Shown in pieces: positions 6,768 to 12,637 of a stretch of 12,637 bases of DNA. Every line of letters begins with the position of its first letter. The first letter of the stretch is position 1. Source of the DNA: CAYRYU01 sp964428355 (lineage in GTDB: Bacteria; Muiribacteriota; Ozemobacteria; Ozemobacterales; Ozemobacteraceae). The translations under genes and the position numbers were made by a program. The notes under the pieces were generated by a model. It did no database searches and was not told where the DNA came from. It saw only the letters and a program-made list of their open reading frames with translations. The stretch lies in assembly GCA_964428355.1 (NCBI GenBank), contig CAYRYU010000152.1, positions 1 through 12,637 on the forward strand, given 5' to 3'.

Positions 6768-8822
6768 ATGAAGAATTTCCTCTTGATCGGCATGATCCTG
6801 CTTCTGGGGACCATCCTCGGGATCGGCTCGGTCAGCCATCTGAGGCCCCCCGGCTTCCCTGAAGACGGAGAGGTTCTCCAGCTTCTCAAGAACTTTTCCT
6901 CAGCCGGCTTTCTGGAGGGACTTTGCGCCCGCTTCGATGCAGTCGAGATGGATGCTGGGGATATCCGTGCCCTCCTGCGCGCACTGGATACGGTTTCACC
7001 CCAGTGTAACGCCCGGGACCTTGCCAACGCCGACGGAATCCGCGGGGTTCTGATGCTCAAGTTCGGATATCCCCGGGCTTCCATCGCCCTTTTCGACAGA
7101 GCCATCCTTGGTGCGGTTGATTCCGATCAGAAGGAAGGCCTCTTTCTGCTCAAGGCCGACGCCCAGAGAAAAACCGGGGATTTCGCGGGGTTGAGGGAAA
7201 CCGCCGGAGACCTGAAAGCCCTTGGTTGCGATCCCGAGAACGTCGGAATCCTGACCGCTCCGCTCCCAGTTCCCCGGGAAGTCCGGCCCGTTTTGAAAAA
7301 CCGGCTTCTGGCGGGTTTGATCTGGCTCCTCCTTCTGGTCCTTCCGGTTGTCATCGTCGAGCGAGAGCGCCGAAACTGGCTTCGCCGGTTCCCCCCGGGC
7401 TCGGAGCGACTCCACCCCTTCCACGGCTTCATGAGATCACCCGTGGGTGTCTTCCTGTGTGTCCTGTTCTCGATCTTTGTGGTGGTTTTGGGGTTGCCCC
7501 GGAATTTCGGGTCTGATCGGGATGCGACATGGGGAGTGATCCACTGGCTCCTTTCATATATTTTCGTTCTCTATCCGCAATTCCTCCTCGACCGGGAAAT
7601 CCGCGGCACCACCTGGAGCTTCGTGGGGTTTCTGGTTGCTCTTCTCCGGCTCAACTTCCTCAAGACGATCCATCTTCTGGTCCCAATCGGGGCGTTTTTC
7701 GTTCTGCGCTGGATGGCGCAAGCCCTTCCAATGTGGCCGGTTCTTTCCCCGTTGGGCGTTGGGCTCGGATTCCCAGCCGTCTGTGGGTTGCTTTTCATGC
7801 TGATTCCTTTTTCCATCCCCCCCTTCATGGGTTTCAAGCGGATCAGGGCGGATGAGTTCCCCGAACCGGAGCTCGGCCGCGAGTTCACCCTCTATCGATG
7901 GGTGATGTCGGGGGGGAAGGTCTTCAATGCTTTCGCATTCGGTTTTTTCAGTCCCACCCGCTCCCTCGCGGTCAGCGATGACCTCCTGAATGAGTTCAGC
8001 AGGGAGGAGACGGCCGGCATCATCGCTCACGAAGAAGGACACCTCCGCCTGGGTCACCTTTTCATCTATTTCCTCTATCTCTACGATTGGTCCCTGCTTG
8101 TAGGTTTGTATGCCATCGCCTGGCCTCTCCAGTTCCAGAAGTTTCTGGTACAAGGCCCCGGATTGAAGGAGCTGTTCATTATCCTGACGGCCTACTTCGT
8201 CTTTTCCCGTGTCTTCAGCCGGATCTCCTGGAAATGTGAGCTAGAGGCCGATGCGTTCGGAGCTGGAAAGATAGGTCGGGAACCATTTCTTTCGGCCCTT
8301 TCCCGTTTGGCAGAGGCCAATTTTCACCCGCATCGCCTGCGCGAAGGGGAGCTTCCCACTCCCTCCCATCCCTCGATCCAGGAGAGGAAAAGGCGCCTCA
8401 GGATGGGGGTCGGGGAGTATTTCGAGCCCAAGTCGGTCCCGGCCCCGGGAGTTCTGGTTGCGCTCTGGAGGGGCCGGCTCGCCCTCGACTGGAAATGCGG
8501 TGAGGAAGAGGCGGTTTATCTCAGCTCTCTCGACGATTCTTTGACCGGGGGCGAAACGGAAAAGGTGTTTTCCGATCTGGCGGCAAGGCATTGCGGATTC
8601 GGGGCAGAGGTCCTGGTTCTTCGCGGGGGACGTGGGTTGGAGATCCTTCTTTGCGCCCAGAAATCCGCTGTTTCCCGGGCCGACCCCGCCCTTCCACACG
8701 AAAAGGTCTGCGGGATTTGCAGCAGGGGAATGCTGAAGGCGATCCCTTCCTCGACCGGTGTCACCTGGAAAGGCACCATCACGGGGTGCGTTCTCGATTG
8801 TGTTTCCAAAAGCACCGGGTAG
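6768..8822 (+). CDS. Polytopic M48 family zinc metalloprotease with N-terminal helical region
   Basis: Predicted 684-residue membrane protease. The zinc motif HEEGH lies at 421-425 inside IIAHEEGHLRLGH, and the third ligand is E491 in ELEAD (491-495), both standard for peptidase family M48 (HtpX/Ste24/Oma1 type), which cleaves membrane or misfolded envelope proteins. A hydrophobic start (about 4-20) acts as signal or anchor. Residues about 35-165 are soluble, helix-rich and TPR-like (LLKADAQRKTGDFAGLRETA). Hydrophobic segments follow at about 181-197, 226-244, 256-274, 284-316 and 328-354, before the catalytic domain, with further hydrophobic stretches around 430-455 and 467-486. The C-terminal 100 or so residues have no recognised fold and contain a CGIC pair. 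At 684 aa it is about twice the length of a plain HtpX. The start is ATG 6768 with a weakly spaced GAGG. It begins 149 bp after the kinase. Protease identity is firm; substrate and role are unknown. Confidence 0.88.
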   Translation: MKNFLLIGMILLLGTILGIGSVSHLRPPGFPEDGEVLQLLKNFSSAGFLEGLCARFDAVEMDAGDIRALLRALDTVSPQCNARDLANADGIRGVLMLKFGYPRASIALFDRAILGAVDSDQKEGLFLLKADAQRKTGDFAGLRETAGDLKALGCDPENVGILTAPLPVPREVRPVLKNRLLAGLIWLLLLVLPVVIVERERRNWLRRFPPGSERLHPFHGFMRSPVGVFLCVLFSIFVVVLGLPRNFGSDRDATWGVIHWLLSYIFVLYPQFLLDREIRGTTWSFVGFLVALLRLNFLKTIHLLVPIGAFFVLRWMAQALPMWPVLSPLGVGLGFPAVCGLLFMLIPFSIPPFMGFKRIRADEFPEPELGREFTLYRWVMSGGKVFNAFAFGFFSPTRSLAVSDDLLNEFSREETAGIIAHEEGHLRLGHLFIYFLYLYDWSLLVGLYAIAWPLQFQKFLVQGPGLKELFIILTAYFVFSRVFSRISWKCELEADAFGAGKIGREPFLSALSRLAEANFHPHRLREGELPTPSHPSIQERKRRLRMGVGEYFEPKSVPAPGVLVALWRGRLALDWKCGEEEAVYLSSLDDSLTGGETEKVFSDLAARHCGFGAEVLVLRGGRGLEILLCAQKSAVSRADPALPHEKVCGICSRGMLKAIPSSTGVTWKGTITGCVLDCVSKSTG

Positions 8823-8981
8823 GGTGTCCCCGGGTCATCCGCGCAGGACTGACCTCCCAGGTTCAAACCGAAAGGGCTCAAGGACTGACAAGTTACCTCG
8901 AGAGGAGAGAAACGGATATAGGGGTCGAAGTGGGAATCGGAATCTGATATGTGAGTCCAGAAACTGGTAGCGGAGGTTACG

Positions 8982-9773
8982 GTGGGTGGTCTGGATTTCA
9001 GGAAGATTCTGGGGAGGGCGTTTCTCGTTCTTCTCATCCTCCTGGCTTTCCCAGACGTCGGGGTTCTTGCCTGGGAGAGGGCCTTCGGGAGGCTTCTCGT
9101 GGTCGCCCGACCGTTGGGAGAGCTTCAAGCCAACTGCTTCCTTCTTTCCGACACCCGGACTGGAGAAGGAGTCCTGATAGACCCTGGCGACGAAAAGGAT
9201 ACGATCGTCTCCATGGTCGGCTCCAGGGTGACAAGGCTTCTGGGCGTGCTTCTGACCCACGGCCATGGCGACCACTGCGGCGCGGCCCGGGAGGTTGCCG
9301 GGCTTTTTTCCTGCCCCATTTTCGTCCATCCGGGTGATGGGGAAGCAGGGGCCCCCTCAGGCCTGGGTTCCTACGTTCCGTTGAAACCGGGGGATGTCCT
9401 GAAGTTGGGGGGGGGGCGCCTGAAGGTGCTTCCGCTTCCGGGCCATTCTCCTGGCAGCGTGGGTTTCCTCGTCGAACCGGGGTTTTCGGACGAAGATCGC
9501 GATCACGATGCCGCCAGCGGATCGCTGGTCACGTCGATGCCATCGGAAACGGAACGGCTTCCCTCACTTCTTTTCGCGGGAGATACGGTCTTCGCGAACG
9601 GGGTGGGCCGGACCTGGGGAAAAGGCGATGAAAAGCAGATGTTGGAGGGAATCAATGCCTGGGTTCTTCCCCTGCCCGATTCAACCATTGTCTTTCCAGG
9701 CCACGGATTTGCGGCCGTTTTGGGGAAGATCCGCCCCTGGCTTGAGGAACTGGTTTCCGGGAAGGCCAGGTAA
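8982..9773 (+). CDS. Exported or membrane-anchored MBL-fold hydrolase, glyoxalase II-like
   Basis: Predicted 263-residue metallo-beta-lactamase-superfamily hydrolase. All seven metal-ligand positions of the glyoxalase II-type site are present: H93, H95, D97 and H98 in THGHGDH, H155 in PGHSPGS, D201 in GDTVF and H241 in PGHG. The order and spacing fit MBL-fold hydrolases acting on thioesters or related small substrates; no specific substrate can be named. The start is GTG 8982, decided by GGAGG at 8972-8976. The N-terminus (ILGRAFLVLLILLAF, then VLA) looks like a signal peptide or a single anchor, which is unusual for cytosolic glyoxalase II relatives. About 30 residues are inserted between the H155 and D201 motifs, with an acidic run D170, D172, D174, D176. 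It lies 159 bp after the protease gene, with nothing recognisable in between, and converges with the next gene across 14 bp without a clear T-tract terminator. Confidence 0.88.
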   Translation: MGGLDFRKILGRAFLVLLILLAFPDVGVLAWERAFGRLLVVARPLGELQANCFLLSDTRTGEGVLIDPGDEKDTIVSMVGSRVTRLLGVLLTHGHGDHCGAAREVAGLFSCPIFVHPGDGEAGAPSGLGSYVPLKPGDVLKLGGGRLKVLPLPGHSPGSVGFLVEPGFSDEDRDHDAASGSLVTSMPSETERLPSLLFAGDTVFANGVGRTWGKGDEKQMLEGINAWVLPLPDSTIVFPGHGFAAVLGKIRPWLEELVSGKAR

Positions 9774-9787
9774 ACCCGGTCCCCTGG

Positions 9788-10240
9788 TCAGAAACGGCGG
9801 ACGTGGATGTGGCGGTGGAAGATGTCGAAGAGGTCCGACTCGAGCTCGTCGAGCGAACGGGATTGCGGCTCCCAACCGGGTTCGAATTCGACGAACACTA
9901 TGACATCGGTTTCGTCCTGAAGATCGTCGCGGTTCCCGAATGAGCCCATCCTGCTGATGCGATACTTCTTACGTATCTCGACGAGCCGGTCGGGCTTGTG
10001 TTCCGGAACTGGAGACTGGGGCGGCGGGGTAAGATCCCCCGTCGCCTTCGAAGGCCATGTTCGCAGAGGGTTGAGGCGGGAGTTTTCGACTTCGAGATCG
10101 ACGATCCTGCGTTTCAACATCGCGATGTACTCCCGAACCAGCGGATGGGCCTCAGCCAGGATCTCCTCCCAATCCCTCGTGTCACCGGGAGGTTTTTGGG
10201 GGTCGGTGAGATCCGAATCCCGGGAATCATCGGAGATCAT
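9788..10240 (-). CDS. Small protein with degenerate nucleotidyltransferase (MNT-like) domain
   Basis: Predicted 150-residue protein. Residues about 22-58 are helical and possibly coiled-coil (WEEILAEAHPLVREYIAMLKRRIVDLEVENSRL), followed by a proline-rich linker (about 65-82). The C-terminal 65 residues resemble the minimal nucleotidyltransferase fold: GSFG at 99-102, then ETDVIVFVEFEPG, the counterpart of the usual SDIDLLVEF, and a final FHRHIHVRRF where LGRKVDLV is expected. Only D112 of the three catalytic acids is kept; the second is I114 and the third appears to be His. Catalysis is therefore doubtful, and the domain may be structural or nucleotide-binding. Its ATG overlaps the ddl stop by one base (TGATG), so it is translated with ddl. 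No HEPN partner is adjacent, so a MntA/HepT-type toxin-antitoxin pair is not supported. Family assignment rests on motif reading only. Confidence 0.65.
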   Translation of the reverse strand: MISDDSRDSDLTDPQKPPGDTRDWEEILAEAHPLVREYIAMLKRRIVDLEVENSRLNPLRTWPSKATGDLTPPPQSPVPEHKPDRLVEIRKKYRISRMGSFGNRDDLQDETDVIVFVEFEPGWEPQSRSLDELESDLFDIFHRHIHVRRF

Positions 10241-11373
10241 CAGACGACGGCTTTGAGGGATTCCTGCTTGTCGGTGTATCTTTCCATGGCCAGTCCAACG
10301 AGGCGGTCAACGAGTTCGGGATAGGTAATTCCAGAGGCCTCCCAGAGTTTGGGATACATGCTTATGCTGGTGAATCCCGGAATGGTGTTGACCTCGTTCA
10401 GGATGAGCTTTCCGGTCTTTCTCTCCATGAAAAAATCCACCCGGGCCATCCCCGCACCATCGAGCGCTCTGAATGCACGGACCGCGAGCTTTTTGATCTC
10501 CTCGATCTTGTCGGGGGGAATCTCCGCCGGGATCGAGAGTTTGGACCGGTTGTCCACGTATTTCGCCTGGTAATCGTAGAACTCGTTGCAGGGAACGACC
10601 TCGCCGGGAACCGAGGCGATGGGGTCGTCATTCCCGAGGACCGACACTTCGAGCTCGCGCCCGTCGATGAAGGCTTCGACGAGGATCTTCCGGTCGAATC
10701 TTGCAGCGAGGTCCAGGGCGGCGCAGAGTTCCTTGCGGTCGTGAGCCTTGGAGATTCCGACCGAGGAACCCGAATTCACGGGCTTGATGAAACAGGGATA
10801 GGAGAACTCCTTCTCGATCTGCTCAACGACTTCGTCGGGGTCGTCTCGCCAGGCTTTGCGGAGAATCTCCCTGAATGGTCCAACCGGAAGGCCTGCGTCG
10901 CGAAAAACCCGCTTGGCGGCGGTTTTGTCCATCCCGAGGGAGGAAGCCAGGACTCCGCAACCGACATAGGGAACGTCGGCCAGTTCCAGCATCCCCTGGA
11001 GAGTGCCGTCCTCGCCGTATGTTCCATGGACGATGGGGAAAACCACGTCGAGCTTGACCCTGTCGGTGGGGTGTGAGGGCTCCAGGAGGATCATCCCCTT
11101 GTGTGTTGGATCGCCCATCAGTCCTGCCCGCATCTCCCGCGGGGTGGCAGTCGTCTCCGGGATCGGGGGATGAGTTTCCGGGGCAGGGAGGAGGCCTTTC
11201 GGATCGGCTCCGACAAGCCATGTGCCCTTTTTGGTGATTCCGATGGGGATGACTTCATATTTTTCCTTGTCCAGCGCCTTGATGATGGACTGGGCGGAAA
11301 CGAGGGAGACCTCGTGCTCTCCGGAGCGCCCCCCGAAAACCACGCCGACGCGGACCTTTTGTGCTGTAGCCAT
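10240..11373 (-). CDS. ddl: D-alanine--D-alanine ligase
   Basis: Predicted 377-residue ATP-grasp enzyme of the cytoplasm that joins two D-alanines for the peptidoglycan stem peptide. The N-terminal domain shows FGGRSGEHEVS (13-23). HGTYGEDG lies at 116-123, the central ATP-grasp region has FIKPVNSGSSVG (195-206), and the metal-binding end has NEVNTIPG (326-333). Y272 in FYDYQAKY corresponds to the tyrosine that marks D-Ala-D-Ala specificity, rather than the VanA-type D-lactate replacement. The length matches DdlA-type enzymes. ATG 11373 is chosen because AAGGAGGT (plus-strand coordinates 11382-11389) lies 8 bases upstream on the coding strand and because the family's first strand (VRVGVVFGG) begins right after it; a longer reading up to 11775 is non-homologous and overlaps thiT antisense. 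It is coupled by a one-base overlap to the downstream MNT-like gene and divergent from thiT. Confidence 0.96.
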   Translation of the reverse strand: MATAQKVRVGVVFGGRSGEHEVSLVSAQSIIKALDKEKYEVIPIGITKKGTWLVGADPKGLLPAPETHPPIPETTATPREMRAGLMGDPTHKGMILLEPSHPTDRVKLDVVFPIVHGTYGEDGTLQGMLELADVPYVGCGVLASSLGMDKTAAKRVFRDAGLPVGPFREILRKAWRDDPDEVVEQIEKEFSYPCFIKPVNSGSSVGISKAHDRKELCAALDLAARFDRKILVEAFIDGRELEVSVLGNDDPIASVPGEVVPCNEFYDYQAKYVDNRSKLSIPAEIPPDKIEEIKKLAVRAFRALDGAGMARVDFFMERKTGKLILNEVNTIPGFTSISMYPKLWEASGITYPELVDRLVGLAMERYTDKQESLKAVV

Positions 11374-11414
11374 GATTGATGACCTCCTTGGCTGACCTTT
11401 TCCAACCAATCTAT

Positions 11415-11507
11415 CGGCAGGATACCCCACCGACCTTACCTGCCGAAAGGGCACCGCATGGGCAGTGGTTGGCTGGTAGTTCCTCGGGAGATTGAAGTCC
11501 CTTTCGG
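11415..11507. promoter_or_regulatory. Overlapping inverted repeats in the ddl/thiT intergenic region
   Basis: CGGCAGG (11415-11421) pairs with CCTGCCG (11439-11445). CCGAAAGGG (11443-11451) pairs perfectly with CCCTTTCGG (11499-11507). The two pairings share 11443-11445, so both full stems cannot form at once. A third small stem, TGCC/GGCA, caps GAAAG at 11441-11453. On the + strand this would be a thiT leader with mutually exclusive structures; on the - strand it would lie in the ddl promoter or leader. The canonical TPP-riboswitch motifs (CTGAGA and the GATCTGGATAATGCCAGC-type core) are not visible. Function is unknown. Confidence 0.45.
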
Positions 11508-11560
11508 GGGAGGAAAATTTCTGGTAAGTTAACCCAAATCCGATTCGGGGAAAAGATGCC

Positions 11561-12085
11561 TTGGAAAACCGGCTTGTGGTCGTTGCCGAAGCAGGAATGC
11601 TTTTGGCAGCCGCGCTCGCTTTGTCCCAGGTGAAACTGTTCCAACTCCCCCAGGGAGGGTCGGTTTCGATCGGTTCGCTCCCCCTCCTTCTGCTGGCTGC
11701 CCGCCGAGGTCCCGTTATTGGAATGGCCGCGGGTGGGGTCAGTGGTATTCTGGCGATGATCCAGAAGCCCTTCATCGTGAGCCCGCTCCAGTTCCTGCTT
11801 GATTATCCCCTTGCATTCGCGACCGCTGGTTTGGCGGGAATCATCCCATGGAAAACCCGGGGAAACGCGGTTGCCGGGATCACCCTCGCAGGCGTGGTCA
11901 GACTGGCATGTCATGTGATTTCCGGAGTGGTGTTCTTCAGCAAACCCGAACAAGCCGTTCAGGCGGCAATCTGGGCCAGCTTAGCCTACAACTCCGCGCA
12001 TCTCATCCCCGAGACCCTGCTTTGCGCGCTTGCCGGAGCATTCCTGGTCAAAGGCCACTCCCCCCTCACCGCCCGCCAACCCTGA
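11561..12085 (+). CDS. thiT: ThiT-like thiamine ECF transporter S component
   Basis: Predicted 174-residue integral membrane protein with about six hydrophobic helices, the size of energy-coupling-factor S components. It carries the ThiT signatures in order: PQGGSVSIGSLPLLLLAAR, G-rich helix (GMAAGGVSGIL), PLQFLLDYPLAFA, RLACHVISGVVFF and AYNSAHLIPE. The conserved H and Y-N positions are those that contact thiamine in characterised ThiT proteins. It should bind thiamine with high affinity and need a shared EcfA-EcfA'-EcfT module for uptake; none is in this window. The start is taken as TTG 11561, with GGGGA 9 bases upstream and N-terminal RLVVVAEAGM aligning with family starts; GTG 11576 is an alternative. 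An ATG at 11556 is out of frame. The last base of its stop codon is the first base of the palindromic element downstream. Confidence 0.87.
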   Translation: MENRLVVVAEAGMLLAAALALSQVKLFQLPQGGSVSIGSLPLLLLAARRGPVIGMAAGGVSGILAMIQKPFIVSPLQFLLDYPLAFATAGLAGIIPWKTRGNAVAGITLAGVVRLACHVISGVVFFSKPEQAVQAAIWASLAYNSAHLIPETLLCALAGAFLVKGHSPLTARQP

Positions 12086-12227
12086 TCCAAATTCGGGGAC
12101 ATGAGAATCTTTTCCGATTTTGGTCTTTTCTGAATCGGGGTTCCAATGGGTTCGACAAACGTATGAGTGCAAAAATCCTGGAAGAAGGGGGTTTCCAGAA
12201 TTGATTCTCATGTCCCCAAATTCGGAT
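12085..12227. mobile_element. MITE/REPIN-like element with 25-bp terminal inverted repeats
   Basis: The left arm 12085-12109 and the reverse complement of the right arm 12203-12227 match at 23 of 25 positions, including a perfect 15-bp GGGGACATGAGAATC. The roughly 93-bp interior has no coding potential. The arm starts on the final A of the thiT stop codon. CCCCAAATTCGG is repeated directly at 12214-12225 and 12229-12240. The design resembles non-autonomous palindromic elements such as REPINs moved by REP-associated IS200-like transposases; no transposase is present here. The family assignment is inference from structure. Confidence 0.6.
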
Positions 12228-12260
12228 GCCCCAAATTCGGGTTCCAGGGGAAATGAAACA

Positions 12261-12295
12261 GGGACGTGAGAATTTTTTGAAATATCTCACGTCCC
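12261..12295. repeat. Second palindromic repeat of the same family
   Basis: GGGACGTGAGA (12261-12271) and TCTCACGTCCC (12285-12295) form a perfect 11-bp stem around a 13-base AT-rich loop. Its arm GGGACGTGAGAAT differs by one base from GGGACATGAGAAT at 12096-12108 and from its inverted copy at 12204-12216, so both palindromes share a core. In RNA the hairpin could also act as a weak transcription barrier between thiT and the convergent rpmB, but there is no long T-tract on either strand. Confidence 0.65.
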
Positions 12296-12322
12296 CGATT
12301 TTAACAGGACTTCGGGGGACGG

Positions 12323-12347
12323 AAAACTAACCCACTCCGTGGGGGTT
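12323..12347 (-). terminator. Probable Rho-independent terminator of rpmB
   Basis: Read on the - strand, AACCCCCAC, a GGA loop and GTGGGTT form a GC-rich stem with a two-base bulge, followed by AGTTTT. It lies 18-42 bases past the rpmB stop codon, as expected for a monocistronic ribosomal-protein gene. The T-tract is short, so efficiency is uncertain. Confidence 0.5.
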
Positions 12348-12364
12348 GAGGTTGAAAGACAAGA

Positions 12365-12556
12365 TCAAACGACCGGCTTGACCTTGTCGCTTCCCATGCA
12401 GCGGGTGCAGATGTACCCTCGGACATCCTTGCCCTTGTAGATGACACGCCTTCTCTGCAGGTTGATGTTCCACCGGCGCTTGGACCGGCGATGCGAGTGG
12501 CTCAACTGAAAAGAAACCTTGGGGCCCCGTTCACAGACCATGCAAAACCTGGACAT
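12365..12556 (-). CDS. rpmB: 50S ribosomal protein L28 (zinc-ribbon form)
   Basis: Predicted 63-residue ribosomal protein of the large subunit. The body reads CMVCERGPK, SHSHRRSKRRWNINLQ and YICTRC, the standard L28 signatures. Cysteines C5/C8 and C50/C53 form two CxxC pairs, the Zn-binding (C+) version of L28. The start is ATG 12556, preceded on the coding strand by GGAGGAA; a longer in-frame reading from 12613 is rejected because it would run through the promoter. It is an apparently single-gene unit with its own promoter and terminator, convergent with thiT. Confidence 0.97.
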   Translation of the reverse strand: MSRFCMVCERGPKVSFQLSHSHRRSKRRWNINLQRRRVIYKGKDVRGYICTRCMGSDKVKPVV

Positions 12557-12591
12557 ATGATTCCTCCGATACTTCGGCGATGTAAAGTCTG

Positions 12592-12620
12592 ATGATACCA
12601 GAAAACAGGGCATAATGCAA
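12592..12620 (-). promoter_or_regulatory. Extended -10 promoter for rpmB
   Basis: On the - strand, TTGCAT (12620-12615) and TATCAT (12597-12592) are 17 bp apart, and the -10 is preceded by TGG, giving the extended form TGGTATCAT. Transcription would start near 12585, leaving a leader of about 29 bases that contains the Shine-Dalgarno. A 9-bp palindrome GCATAATGC (12610-12618) overlaps the -35 and could be an operator half, but nothing identifies a regulator. Confidence 0.5.
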
Positions 12621-12637
12621 TCACAACGGTACCGAAT

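Noticed and set aside
8823..8981. Small ORF between the protease and the MBL hydrolase
   Set aside because: Open frames here are tails of shadow frames from the protease gene, with no ribosome binding site or recognisable protein; nothing is supported in this 159-bp stretch apart from the GGAGG serving the MBL gene.
9764..9789. Hairpin GGCCAGG/CCTGGTC between the convergent MBL and MNT-like genes as a terminator
   Set aside because: The stem can form with one G-U pair, but neither strand has a T-tract after it, so intrinsic termination is not supported.
9788..10240. MntA-HepT toxin-antitoxin pair
   Set aside because: No HEPN-domain gene is adjacent and the MNT catalytic acids are mostly missing.
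11401..11560. TPP or cobalamin riboswitch
   Set aside because: Fragments such as GGATACC and CAGTGG recall riboswitch words, but the ordered conserved cores of either class are absent on both strands.
11374..11775. N-terminal extension of ddl in the same frame
   Set aside because: The strong Shine-Dalgarno and the family's first beta strand both place the start at 11373; the extension would run antisense through thiT.
12557..12613. N-terminal extension of L28
   Set aside because: L28 proteins start with the MSRFC-type sequence; the extension covers the Shine-Dalgarno and predicted promoter.

Overview
This looks like accessory and housekeeping DNA from a Gram-negative, GC-rich bacterium (G+C judged by eye at just under 60%), probably an uncultured lineage recovered from a metagenome. 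A TolC-type outer-membrane protein, periplasmic binding proteins and a membrane-anchored hybrid kinase argue for a double membrane. A scaffold gap of exactly 100 N inside one gene points to a draft assembly. No tRNA, rRNA or CRISPR array is visible. The phylum cannot be fixed from the sequence. A thiamine ECF S-component (ThiT), a family best known from Firmicutes, is unexpected in such a background.

Left block (about 98-6618, + strand): a four-gene run of PhnD-like binding protein 1, TolC-like outer-membrane protein, PhnD-like binding protein 2 and hybrid histidine kinase. The last three genes overlap by 1 and 4 bases. The two binding proteins are clear paralogues. No ABC permease or ATPase is present, so the cluster looks like a solute-sensing or signalling module rather than an importer. 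A sigma70-like promoter with a 10-bp-period direct repeat just upstream sits in front of the first gene. The kinase is interrupted only by an assembly gap: the 55 bases on either side of the 100 N are identical, and collapsing them restores one continuous frame through the HAMP domain, giving a 950-residue kinase.

Middle block (6768-9773, + strand): a polytopic M48 family metalloprotease of 684 aa with a helical N-terminal extension and an unrecognised C-terminal tail, then a glyoxalase-II-like metallo-beta-lactamase-fold hydrolase with an N-terminal signal sequence or anchor and an unusual acidic insertion.

Right block: on the - strand, D-alanine-D-alanine ligase (ddl, start 11373) is translationally coupled to a small protein ending in a degenerate nucleotidyltransferase-fold domain. 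Divergently, on the + strand, lies thiT. The ddl/thiT intergenic region holds overlapping, mutually exclusive inverted repeats but no recognisable TPP riboswitch. Between thiT and rpmB (ribosomal protein L28, - strand, zinc-ribbon type) sits a cluster of short palindromic repeats sharing the core GGGACRTGAGAAT, resembling REP/REPIN or MITE elements. One arm of the larger element begins on the last base of the thiT stop codon.

The most interesting candidate system is the PhnD-TolC-PhnD-hybrid kinase operon. Two paralogous binding proteins, an outer-membrane channel and a phosphorelay kinase are tightly coupled, with no transporter and no output regulator in view.
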